Assembly (NCBI GenBank): GCA_029718625.1
Contig: CM056395.1
Coordinates: 26,406,160-26,470,159 of the forward strand
Direction of reading: 5' to 3'
Origin: Synaphobranchus kaupii
Taxonomy: Eukaryota; Chordata; Actinopteri; Anguilliformes; Synaphobranchidae
Length of the DNA stretch: 64,000 nucleotides
In this document: positions 48,361 through 59,112 of the stretch, one piece after another
Position numbering within the stretch: the first letter of the stretch is position 1
Layout: every line of letters begins with the position of its first letter
Made by a program: the position numbers and the translations under genes
The notes under the pieces: model-generated
The model's database searches: none
Seen by the model: the letters and a program-made list of their open reading frames with translations, nothing else
What the model was told of the DNA's origin: nothing

Positions 48361-51300
48361 ATCAAAGGATTTGTACAAATGAAAACATAAATCTAGTGTA
48401 TGTCTAGTGCATATCAGTAGATTTTACAGTAGGGATTTTTAATAATTAAGCATCAATCATATAGTCTAGCCACAGTGAATTACAGAAAAAGTTGTTGTGG
48501 GAATTTTTAATAATTAAGCATCAAAGTTGGTACAGTTTGCGATTTTAAGGGGGAAAACCGCTATGGCTACCATATTGGAGGCCCTATAACTTGATCAAAT
48601 CAAAAAGTTTGTTCACAGAAACACTATTACCACATACTACATGGGCTATAGTCTATGTACAGTGAATTACAGAAAAAGTTGTTGTGGGAATTTTTAATAA
48701 TTAAGCATCAAAGTTGGTACAGTTTGCGATTTGAAGGGAAAACCGCTATGGGTACCATATTGGAGGCCCTATAACTTCATCAAATCAAAAAGTTTGTTCA
48801 AAAAAACACTATTACCACATACTAGATGTGCTATAGTCTATCCACAGTGAATCACAGAAAAAGTTGTTGTGGGGATTTTTAATAATTAAGAATCAAAGTT
48901 GGTACAGTTTGCTATGTGAAGGGAAAACCGCTATGGGTACCATATTGGAGGCCCTATAACTTGATCAAATCAAAAAGTTTGTTCAAAAAATCACTATTTC
49001 CATATACTAGATGTGCTATAGTCTATGTACAGTGAATCACAGAAAAAGTTGTTGTGGGGATTTTTAATAATTAAGAATCAAAGTTGGTACAGTTTGCTAT
49101 GTGAAGGGAAAACCGCTATGGGTACCATATTGGAGGCCCTATAACTTGATCAAATCAAAATGTTTGTTCAGAGAAACACTATTACCACATACTAGATGGG
49201 CTATAGTCTATGTACAGTGAATTACAGAAAAAGTTGTTGTGGGAATTTTTAATAATTAAGCATCAAAGTTGGTACAGTTTGCGATTTGAAGGGAAAACCG
49301 CTATGGGTACCATATTGGAGGCCCTATAACTTGATCAAATCAAAAAGTTTGTTCAGAAAAACACTATTACCACATACTAGATGGGCTATAGTCTATGTAC
49401 AGTGAATTACAGAAAAAGTTGTTGTGGGAATTTTTAATAATTAAGCATCAAAGTTGGTACAGTTTGCGATTTTAAGGGGGAAAACCGCTATGGGTACCAT
49501 ATTGGAGGCCCTATAACTTGATCAAATCAAAAAGTTTGTTCAGAGAAACACTATTACCACATACTAGATGGGCGATAGTCTATGTACAGTGAATTACAGA
49601 AAAAGTTGTTGTGGGAATTTTTAATAATTAAGCATCAAAGTTGGTAAAGTTTGCGATTTGAAGGGGGGAAACCGCTATGGCTACCATATTGGAGGCCCTA
49701 TAACTTGATCAAATCAAAAAGTTTGTTCAAAGAAACAGTATTACCACATACTAGATGGGCTATAGTCTATGTACAGTGAATCACAGAAAAAGTTGTTGTG
49801 GGAATTTTTAATAATTAAGCATCAAAGTTGGTACAGTTTGCGATTTTAAGGGGGAAAACCGCTATGGGTACCATATTGGAGGCCATATAACGTGATCAAA
49901 TCAAAAAGTTTGTTCAGAAAAACACTATTACCATATACTAGATGTGCTATAGTCTATGCACAGTGAATTACAGAAAAAGTTGTTGTGGGAATTTTTAATA
50001 ATTAAGCATCAAAGTTGGTACAGTTTGCGATTTTAAGGGGGAAAACCGCTATGGCTACCATATTGGAGGCCCTATAACTTGATCAAATCAAAAAGTTTGT
50101 TCAAAGAAACACTATTACCACATACTAGATGGGCTATAGTCTATGTACAGTGAATTACAGAAAAAGTTGTTGTGGGAATTTTTAATAATTAAGCATCAAA
50201 TTTGGTACAGTTTGCGATTTTAAGGGGGAAAACCGCTATGGCTACCATATTGGAGGCCCTATAACTTGATCAAATCAAAAAGTTTGTTCAAAGAAACACT
50301 ATTACCACATACTAGATGGGCTATAGTCTATGTACAGTGAATTACAGAAAAAGTTGTTGTGGGAATTTTTAATAATTAAGCATCAAAGTTGGTACAGTTT
50401 GCGATTTGAAGGGGGAAAACCGCTATGGGTACCATATTGGAGGCCCTATAACTTGATCAAATCAAAAAGTTTGTTCAAAGAAACACTATTACCACATACT
50501 AGATGGGCTATAGTCTATGTACAGTGAATTACAGAAAAAGTTGTTGTGGGAATTTTTAATAATTAAGCATCAAATTTGGTACAGTTTGCGATTTTAAGGG
50601 GGAAAACCGCTATGGCTACCATATTGGAGGCCCTATAACTTGATCAAATCAAAAGGTTTGTTCAAAGAAACACTATTACCACATACTAGATGGGCTATAG
50701 TCTATGTACAGTGAATTACAGAAAAAGTTGTTGTGGGAATTTTTAATAATTAAGCATCAAATTTGGTACAGTTTGCGATTTTAAGGGGGAAAACCGCTAT
50801 GGCTACCATATTGGAGGCCCTATAACTTGATCAAATCAAAAAGTTTGTTCAAAGAAACACTATTACCACATACTAGATGGGCTATAGTCTATGTACAGTG
50901 AATTACAGAAAAAGTTGTTGTGGGAATTTTTAATAATTAAGCATCAAAGTTGGTACAGTTTTCGATTTGAAGGGGGAAAACCGCTATGGGTACCATATTG
51001 GAGGCCCTATAACTTCATCAAATCAAAAAGTTTGTTCAAAAAAACACTATTACCACATACTAGATGTGCTATAGTCTATCCACAGTGAATCACAGAAAAA
51101 GTTGTTGTGGGGATTTTTAATAATTAAGAATCAAAGTTGGTACAATTTGCTATGTGAAGGGAAAACCGCTATGGGTACCATATTGGAGGCCCTATAACTT
51201 GATCAAATCAAAAAGTTTGTTCAGAAAAACACTATTACCACATACTAGATGGGCTATAGTCTATGTACAGTGAATTACAGAAAAAGTTGTTGTGGGAATT

Positions 51301-54300
51301 TTTAATAATTAAGCATCAAAGTTGGTACAGTTTGCGATTTTAAGGGGGAAAACCGCTATGGGTACCATATTGGAGGCCCTATAACTTGATCAAATCAAAA
51401 AGTTTGTTCAGAGAAACACTATTACCACATACTAGATGGGCGATAGTCTATGTACAGTGAATTACAGAAAAAGTTGTTGTGGGAATTTTTAATAATTAAG
51501 CATCAAAGTTGGTACAGTTTGCGATTTGAAGGGGGGAAACCGCTATGGCTACCATATTGGAGGCCCTATAACTTGATCAAATCAAAAAGTTTGTTCAAAG
51601 AAACAGTATTACCACATACTAGATGGGCTATAGTCTATGTACAGTGAATCACAGAAAAAGTTGTTGTGGGAATTTTTAATAATTAAGCATCAAAGTTGGT
51701 ACAGTTTGCGATTTTAAGGGGGAAAACCGCTATGGGTACCATATTGGAGGCCATATAACGTGATCAAATCAAAAAGTTTGTTCAGAAAAACACTATTACC
51801 ATATACTAGATGTGCTATAGTCTATGCACAGTGAATTACAGAAAAAGTTGTTGTGGGAATTTTTAATAATTAAGCATCAAAGTTGGTACAGTTTGCGATT
51901 TTAAGGGGGAAAACCGCTATGGCTACCATATTGGAGGCCCTATAACTTGATCAAATCAAAAAGTTTGTTCAAAGAAACACTATTACCACATACTAGATGG
52001 GCTATAGTCTATGTACAGTGAATTACAGAAAAAGTTGTTGTGGGAATTTTTAATAATTAAGCATCAAATTTGGTACAGTTTGCGATTTTAAGGGGGAAAA
52101 CCGCTATGGCTACCATATTGGAGGCCCTATAACTTGATCAAATCAAAAAGTTTGTTCAAAGAAACACTATTACCACATACTAGATGGGCTATAGTCTATG
52201 TACAGTGAATTACAGAAAAAGTTGTTGTGGGAATTTTTAATAATTAAGCATCAAAGTTGGTACAGTTTGCGATTTGAAGGGGGAAAACCGCTATGGGTAC
52301 CATATTGGAGGCCCTATAACTTGATCAAATCAAAAAGTTTGTTCAAAGAAACACTATTACCACATACTAGATGGGCTATAGTCTATGTACAGTGAATTAC
52401 AGAAAAAGTTGTTGTGGGAATTTTTAATAATTAAGCATCAAATTTGGTACAGTTTGCGATTTTAAGGGGGAAAACCGCTATGGCTACCATATTGGAGGCC
52501 CTATAACTTGATCAAATCAAAAGGTTTGTTCAAAGAAACACTATTACCACATACTAGATGGGCTATAGTCTATGTACAGTGAATTACAGAAAAAGTTGTT
52601 GTGGGAATTTTTAATAATTAAGCATCAAATTTGGTACAGTTTGCGATTTTAAGGGGGAAAACCGCTATGGCTACCATATTGGAGGCCCTATAACTTGATC
52701 AAATCAAAAAGTTTGTTCAAAGAAACACTATTACCACATACTAGATGGGCTATAGTCTATGTACAGTGAATTACAGAAAAAGTTGTTGTGGGAATTTTTA
52801 ATAATTAAGCATCAAAGTTGGTACAGTTTTCGATTTGAAGGGGGAAAACCGCTATGGGTACCATATTGGAGGCCCTATAACTTCATCAAATCAAAAAGTT
52901 TGTTCAAAAAAACACTATTACCACATACTAGATGTGCTATAGTCTATCCACAGTGAATCACAGAAAAAGTTGTGGGGATTTTTAATAATTAAGAATCAAA
53001 GTTGGTACAATTTGCTATGTGAAGGGAAAACCGCTATGGGTACCATATTGGAGGCCCTATAACTTGATCAAATCAAAAAGTTTGTTCAAAGAAACACTAT
53101 TACCACATACTAGATGGGCTATAGTCTATGTACAGTGAATTACAGAAAAAGTTGTTGTGGGAATTTTTAATAATTAAGCATCAAAGTTGGTACAGTTTGC
53201 GATTTTAAGGGGGAAAACCGCTATGGCTACCATATTGGAGGCCCTATAACTTGATCAAATCAAAAAGTTTGTTCAGAAAAACACTATTACCACATACTAG
53301 ATGGGCTATAGTCTATGTACAGTGAATTACAGAAAAAGTTGTTGTGGGAATTTTTAATAATTAAGCATCAAATTTGGTACAGTTTGCGATTTTAAGGGGG
53401 AAAACCGCTATGGCTACCATATTGGAGGCCCTATAACTTGATCAAATCAAAAAGTTTGTTCAAAGAAACACTATTACCACATACTAGATGGGCTATAGTC
53501 TATGTACAGTGAATTACAGAAAAAGTTGTTGTGGGAATTTTTAATAATTAAGCATCAAAGTTGGTACAGTTTGCGATTTGAAGGGGGAAAACCGCTATGG
53601 GTACCATATTGGAGGCCCTATAACTTGATCAAATCAAAAAGTTTGTTCAAAGAAACAGTATTACCACATACTAGATGGGCTATAGTCTATGTACAGTGAA
53701 TCACAGAAAAAGTTGTTGTGGGAATTTTTAATAATTAAGCATCAAAGTTGGTACAGTTTGCGATTTTAAGGGGGGAAAACCGCTATGGGTACCATATTGG
53801 AGGCCATATAACGTGATCAAATCAAAAAGTTTGTTCAGAAAAACACTATTACCATATACTAGATGTGCTATAGTCTATGCACAGTGAATTACAGAAAAAG
53901 TTGTTGTGGGAATTTTTAATAATTAAGCATCAAAGTTGGTACAGTTTGCGATTTTAAGGGGGAAAACCGCTATGGCTACCATATTGGAGGCCCTATAACT
54001 TGATCAAATCAAAAAGTTTGTTCAAAGAAACACTATTACCACATACTAGATGGGCTATAGTCTATGTACAGTGAATTACAGAAAAAGTTGTTGTGGGAAT
54101 TTTTAATAATTAAGCATCAAATTTGGTACAGTTTGCGATTTTAAGGGGGAAAACCGCTATGGCTACCATATTGGAGGCCCTATAACTTGATCAAATCAAA
54201 AAGTTTGTTCAAAGAAACACTATTACCACATACTAGATGGGCTATAGTCTATGTACAGTGAATTACAGAAAAAGTTGTTGTGGGAATTTTTAATAATTAA

Positions 54301-55468
54301 GCATCAAAGTTGGTACAGTTTGCGATTTGAAGGGGGAAAACCGCTATGGGTACCATATTGGAGGCCCTATAACTTGATCAAATCAAAAAGTTTGTTCAAA
54401 GAAACACTATTACCACATACTAGATGGGCTATAGTCTATGTACAGTGAATTACAGAAAAAGTTGTTGTGGGAATTTTTAATAATTAAGCATCAAATTTGG
54501 TACAGTTTGCGATTTTAAGGGGGAAAACCGCTATGGCTACCATATTGGAGGCCCTATAACTTGATCAAATCAAAAGGTTTGTTCAAAGAAACACTATTAC
54601 CACATACTAGATGGGCTATAGTCTATGTACAGTGAATTACAGAAAAAGTTGTTGTGGGAATTTTTAATAATTAAGCATCAAATTTGGTACAGTTTGCGAT
54701 TTTAAGGGGGAAAACCGCTATGGCTACCATATTGGAGGCCCTATAACTTGATCAAATCAAAAAGTTTGTTCAAAGAAACACTATTACCACATACTAGATG
54801 GGCTATAGTCTATGTACAGTGAATTACAGAAAAAGTTGTTGTGGGAATTTTTAATAATTAAGCATCAAAGTTGGTACAGTTTTCGATTTGAAGGGGGAAA
54901 ACCGCTATGGGTACCATATTGGAGGCCCTATAACTTCATCAAATCAAAAAGTTTGTTCAAAAAAACACTATTACCACATACTAGATGTGCTATAGTCTAT
55001 CCACAGTGAATCACAGAAAAAGTTGTTGTGGGGATTTTTAATAATTAAGAATCAAAGTTGGTACAATTTGCTATGTGAAGGGAAAACCGCTATGGGTACC
55101 ATATTGGAGGCCCTATAACTTGATCAAATCAAAAAGTTTGTTCAAAGAAACACTATTACCACATACTAGATGGGCTATAGTCTATGTACAGTGAATTACA
55201 GAAAAAGTTGTTGTGGGAATTTTTAATAATTAAGCATCAAAGTTGGTACAGTTTGCGATTTTAAGGGGGAAAACCGCTATGGCTACCATATTGGAGGCCC
55301 TATAACTTGATCAAATCAAAAAGTTTGTTCAGAAAAACACTATTACCACATACTAGATGGGCTATAGTCTATGTACAGTGAATTACAGAAAAAGTTGTTG
55401 TGGGAATTTTTAATAATTAAGCATCAAAGTTGGTACAGTTTGCGATTTGAAGGGGGAAACCCGCTATG
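48361..55468 (+). repeat. 185-187 bp satellite array, ~38 monomers, with higher-order structure
   Basis: Monomers contain CAGTGAATTACAGAAAAAGT, TTTTTAATAATTAAGCATCA, CCATATTGGAGGCCCTATAA and CTTGATCAAATC. Anchors step by 185 or 187 bp (48473, 48660, 48845, 49030, 49215, 49400, 49587). The first ~110 bp are a degenerate edge. Monomer types differ at fixed positions (GCGATTTTAAG, GCGATTTGAAG, GCTATGTGAAG), and the same order of types recurs, showing a higher-order repeat. The length is close to that of typical centromeric or pericentromeric satellites. Repeated 65-codon frames starting MYSELQKK are satellite translations and not genes. Confidence 0.97.
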
Positions 55469-58461
55469 CTTACTCCGCTGGCCTCCAACCCAGAATACTG
55501 CAGCTGAACACCGAAGGACTCACCTCCAACAAGATCAGCGTCATCGAGCAGCTGGCCTATACCACCAAGGCCCTCGTCATCCTCCTCCAGGAGACCCATT
55601 GCGTTTCAGCAGACAAGCTAGTATTACCAAATTTCACACTAGCTGGGTCTATCCTAAGCAGGAAACACGGCCTTGCCACGTTTGTCCATGAAAGGCTGAG
55701 CTGGACTCTCGCCGACCAATCTCCGGCTGACTCGGAGATTGAGTGGTTGTGCGTGGACGTTGCCGGTTTTAAAATCGTAAACGTCTACAAGCCTCCCCCC
55801 TCGCGATTCACGCCGGTGTCTGTCCCGGTGTTCCCCCACCCCTGTCTCTATGCTGGCGACTTTAACTGTCAGCATGAAGACTGGGGGTATAATACCAACA
55901 CACTCAACGGAGAGAACCTGGCTGCCTGGGCAGCTAACAACTGCCTGGCCCTGTTATACGATCCAAAGGGTGCAGCCAGTTTTCTCTCCGGTCGCTGGAA
56001 CACTGGGACGAATCCTGACGTGGCATTTGCGAGTGTCGGTGCAGACAACCGGCTCCCGGACAGACGAGTGCTCGGAAAGTTCCTGCGGTCCCAACATCGA
56101 CCATCGCTGATAACCGTGCCTAAACTCGTGGACTCTATCCCGAGTGAGCCGGTGAAGCGATGGAATTTCCGTAAGGCCAATTGGAAACGCTTCCGCCCCC
56201 TCACTAACAAATCCACGTGGCGTCTCCCATCGCCTAATACCAACAACGTGGATGAGGCATACCGGGACTTCTGCGGCATGTTAGTGAAAGCGGCCAAGAA
56301 ATCCATCCCACGCGGACGTCGCAATAGCTACAAACCGTGCTGGGATGCGGAGTGCGAGAACCTCTACCACGTTTTCCTTCGAGCTCCTGCCGGAACCGAG
56401 TCAAACAGGGCTGCTACAGCCCTGTTGTCAAGACTCGGCCGGAGGAGACAAGAGCGCTGGGAGGAGGCTGTCAATTCCATCGACTTCTCGCACTCCAGCC
56501 GCAAGGCATGGAGTATCCTGAACAACCTCACTGGCAGGTCAAGACACTCCCCTCGTCACTGCCCCATTTCTGCAAATAAAATCGCATCACAATTTGTGAA
56601 AAATGGGGTATACGAGAGTAAAGACCGCGAGTCATCACGACTCGTGGCAAAAGAAGTGTCTGACCTCTGGAGGGCCCCAACATCTAGCAGCGATAACATC
56701 TCCGGTGAATTTACACCGGAGGAGTTCGCTGCCGCCCTCCAGCACCTAAAGCCAGGAAAAGCTCCGGGCCCTGATTCCATCTGCCCGGAGCTTATACTGC
56801 ATGCCGCACCTGCCCTGAAGTCCTGGTTAAGAGCTTTCCTCTCTTCCTGCTTGCGCCAACTCAAGATCCCCAAAATCTGGAGAAGAGCCCTAGTTGTCGC
56901 GATCCCTAAACCGAATAAGCCTGAAGGGGATACTAAGAGCTACCGTCCCATCTCCTTGCTCTGCATCCCCTTCAAGATCCTCGAGCGTCTTATCTACGTC
57001 CGCGTCGAACCGATCGTCGACCCGCTGCTCCCTCGGGAGCAGGCCGGGTTCCGACGCGGGAGATCGACCGTAGACCAAGTCACTTTGATGACTCAAGACA
57101 TCGAGGACAGCTTTTCGTTCAAGAAGAAGGCCGGAGCCGTTTTTGTCGATCTGACGGCTGCCTATGATACCGTATGGCACCGCGGCCTCACCTGCAAGCT
57201 GCTCCGCTTGCTGCCGGACAGGCACATGGTCAGTATGATCCTGGAGCTTGTCCGAAATCGCAGCTTTAACCTCACCACTGGTAGCGGACAGCAAAGCAGG
57301 TTACGACGCCTCAAGAACGGCGTCCCCCAGGGATCTGTCCTGGCCCCCCTCCTCTATAATATCTACACCTATGACTTGCCTGATACAGTCTCGCGGAAGT
57401 ATGCCTATGCGGATGACCTCGCGTTGGTGTACTCCGCTGGAGACTGGCAGTCATTGGAGGGGACTTTGAGCCAGGACATGCAGACACTAGTGGCATACCT
57501 CCGGAAATGGAGGTTGAAGCTCAGCGAGGCAAAGACGGTGTCGGCGGCCTTCCATCTTAACAACAGGGAGGCTAAACGTGAGCTCCGAATATATATTGGC
57601 GGAACACCCCTGCCATGCTGCGCTGAGCCAATTTACCTCGGCGTGACATTGGACAGGTCGCTCACGTTTTGCCGACACCTTGAGTCACTGCGCAAGAAGT
57701 TAACATCTCGTGTGGCATTGATGAGGCGACTTGTCGGGTCAGGCTGGGGCGCCGACGCAAGAACATTGCGTACGGCAGCCCTGGCCCTTGTTTACTCGAC
57801 TAGTGAGTACTGCGCACCGGTATGGTGTCGCAGTGCCCACACCCGCCTCATCGATACGCCCATTAACGAAGCCTTGCGCATCGTGACAGGATGCCTGCGT
57901 CCCACTCCCGTGGACAATCTTTCCATTCTTGCAGGCATCCTTCGCCGCGCGGGAGCCACAGCACGTCTCGCGTGCCGGGCCGTGGAGCCAAACCATCTGC
58001 TCCACGAAAGGCTCGCTGTAATTGCTGAGCCTCCCCGGCGCCTTAAGTCGAGACACCCATTTGTGCCTGCCGCACAGGAATTCCTGCAGCAATGCAGTGA
58101 TCTTAACATCAGTGCGGCACGGTGGGCGGATTACATCTGGAGCACGGAGTGGGAGGAGAACACCTCTAGACTCCGTGACTTCATCCCAGATGTCGGTTTT
58201 CCCCCTATTGGGGTGGACCTGCCTAGACTGGCATGGGTGAGGCTTAACCGCCTCCGGACCGGCGTTGGGCGCTTCCGCTCATCGATGCACAGATGGGGCT
58301 TGGCTTCTTGCGCAGCCTGCGAGTGTGGCGCGGAGGAACAAACCGCAGACCATGTCATCCTGGACTGCCCGATTTATCGGGCACCCAATGGGATGCATGG
58401 TCTGTCGGTTCTGGATGATGACACGGTGACGTGGCTACTGGAGGTGTGCCCCGAAATATAG
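55447..58461 (+). CDS. LINE ORF2: APE-type endonuclease and reverse transcriptase
   Basis: The product nicks target DNA and reverse-transcribes element RNA at the nick. The open frame has 1004 codons; its first ~7 are satellite-derived (opening with TTG), so the native start is lost. The endonuclease covers about residues 14-225: LQLNTEGL, LLQETHC, YAGDFNCQHEDW and SQHRPSL (215-221). The last replaces the usual SDH with SQH but keeps the catalytic His. The reverse transcriptase covers about 440-720: KSYRPISLL, FVDLTAAYD (Asp568), NGVPQGSVLAPLL and YADD (654-657). The C-terminus has a Cys/His cluster (CAACECG from Cys955, TADH, LDC). No frameshift or stop was seen, so the copy is young by coding criteria. 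Confidence 0.93.
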   Translation: MKGETRYAYSAGLQPRILQLNTEGLTSNKISVIEQLAYTTKALVILLQETHCVSADKLVLPNFTLAGSILSRKHGLATFVHERLSWTLADQSPADSEIEWLCVDVAGFKIVNVYKPPPSRFTPVSVPVFPHPCLYAGDFNCQHEDWGYNTNTLNGENLAAWAANNCLALLYDPKGAASFLSGRWNTGTNPDVAFASVGADNRLPDRRVLGKFLRSQHRPSLITVPKLVDSIPSEPVKRWNFRKANWKRFRPLTNKSTWRLPSPNTNNVDEAYRDFCGMLVKAAKKSIPRGRRNSYKPCWDAECENLYHVFLRAPAGTESNRAATALLSRLGRRRQERWEEAVNSIDFSHSSRKAWSILNNLTGRSRHSPRHCPISANKIASQFVKNGVYESKDRESSRLVAKEVSDLWRAPTSSSDNISGEFTPEEFAAALQHLKPGKAPGPDSICPELILHAAPALKSWLRAFLSSCLRQLKIPKIWRRALVVAIPKPNKPEGDTKSYRPISLLCIPFKILERLIYVRVEPIVDPLLPREQAGFRRGRSTVDQVTLMTQDIEDSFSFKKKAGAVFVDLTAAYDTVWHRGLTCKLLRLLPDRHMVSMILELVRNRSFNLTTGSGQQSRLRRLKNGVPQGSVLAPLLYNIYTYDLPDTVSRKYAYADDLALVYSAGDWQSLEGTLSQDMQTLVAYLRKWRLKLSEAKTVSAAFHLNNREAKRELRIYIGGTPLPCCAEPIYLGVTLDRSLTFCRHLESLRKKLTSRVALMRRLVGSGWGADARTLRTAALALVYSTSEYCAPVWCRSAHTRLIDTPINEALRIVTGCLRPTPVDNLSILAGILRRAGATARLACRAVEPNHLLHERLAVIAEPPRRLKSRHPFVPAAQEFLQQCSDLNISAARWADYIWSTEWEENTSRLRDFIPDVGFPPIGVDLPRLAWVRLNRLRTGVGRFRSSMHRWGLASCAACECGAEEQTADHVILDCPIYRAPNGMHGLSVLDDDTVTWLLEVCPEI

Positions 58462-58474
58462 TCCGGGTGAACCC

Positions 58475-58524
58475 CCCCGGGCTCGGGGTGGTAAAAGGAT
58501 AGCCCCTCGGCCCCGAGCCTGGGG
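58475..58524 (+). other. GC-rich hairpin in the LINE 3' UTR
   Basis: GCTCGGGG (58481-58488) pairs with CCCCGAGC (58511-58518). The stem extends to CCCCGG/CTGGGG with one mismatch, around a 22-nt loop. It starts 14 nt after the ORF2 stop. Structured 3' UTRs are recognised by the reverse transcriptase of many LINEs; that role here is inference. Confidence 0.75.
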
Positions 58525-58538
58525 ATGTGGAACAATGA

Positions 58539-58698
58539 AGATCCTACCCAAACGCAGAAGCACACAATAACGAAGTTATGGTTCAATGCGCCTCATGTGC
58601 AATCTGGTACCATCCAAACTGTACCCCAGTACCAGATTCTGCCCTAGAAGAAACCCTGGAGGAGTGGAACTGCAGCAGCTGCACAAGGTTTTGATAAA
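58539..58698 (+). pseudogene. Half PHD-finger coding fragment
   Basis: In the frame that opens after a TGA at 58536, the sequence reads MVQCASCAIWYHPNC, then an acidic spacer, then EEWNCSSCTRF and a stop. This gives Cys-x2-Cys, x4-His, x2-Cys and Trp-x-Cys-x2-Cys, the last three-quarters of a PHD zinc finger. The first Cys pair is missing. PHD-like fingers are known in ORF1 or upstream regions of CR1-type LINEs. Here the fragment lies after ORF2, so it may be the remnant of another LINE copy or a captured fragment. It is not a functional gene. Confidence 0.55.
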
Positions 58699-58806
58699 AA
58701 AATTACGTAACTGAACAGAAAACCCATCATGTGGGCCATTTTTATTTTTATTTTGGTTGAGGTACAGTGTGTAATAAAGGGAAAAGAGTGTATTAAGCAA
58801 TGGTTG

Positions 58807-59004
58807 TGTGGTGAACACTAGGGGTAACAAATTCACTCCGGAACTGTGGGTGGGGTTAGGGGGATATATAAGTGCGTTGCACAGGAAGTATTGTCGTTGA
58901 TGCTACATTCAAGTTGTACCTGTCGGTTTTAGTGTGTGTTGTTTTTAGCTAATAAAGTGAAGTATCCGTGAAGTTGCCTCTGTCCTCCGTCCTCTGGCAC
59001 TACA
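58807..59004 (+). repeat. 5' LTR of the Gypsy element
   Basis: Starts TGTGGTGAACAC and ends GGCACTACA, with TG/CA termini. TATATAAG near 58864 is the likely TATA box and AATAAA at 58951-58956 the polyadenylation signal. R must therefore be short, between roughly 58895 and 58975. Confidence 0.95.
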
Positions 59005-59005
59005 C

Positions 59006-59023
59006 TGGTGACCTCGACGTCGG
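59006..59023 (+). other. Probable primer-binding site
   Basis: TGGTGACCTCGACGTCGG starts two bases after the 5' LTR. TGG is the complement of the CCA end of a tRNA, which is the standard position and start of a primer site. I cannot name the tRNA. Confidence 0.7.
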
Positions 59024-59112
59024 TTTTTGTTAAAGTTAAGTGTACGAAGACCGCGCCTACACTAAGCTAGCCGCGCTAACGTGAAGCTAACAGCGCTGAT
59101 GCTAAGCTAACT

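Larger units (their letters stand above)
55460..58803 (+). mobile_element. Non-LTR retrotransposon (LINE), 5'-truncated, inserted in satellite
   Basis: Satellite sequence continues to about 55460-55468 and then gives way to coding sequence of an endonuclease/reverse-transcriptase element, without ORF1. The 5' junction shows microhomology (CCGCTATG is present in the satellite consensus and at the join), typical of target-primed reverse transcription. The 3' UTR has a GC-rich hairpin and TAATAAAG near 58772. The 3' end cannot be fixed, because the Gypsy element begins at 58807. I place it in the broad Jockey/CR1-like group of APE-type LINEs; the clade is uncertain. Confidence 0.88.

Noticed and set aside
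48361..55468. Regularly spaced repeats that could suggest a CRISPR array
   Set aside because: Units of 185-187 bp are contiguous without unique spacers, in a eukaryotic sequence with no cas genes.
50330..55691. Nine near-identical 65-codon frames starting MYSELQKK
   Set aside because: They recur once per certain satellite monomers and are closed by satellite stops; no sign of selection on the protein.
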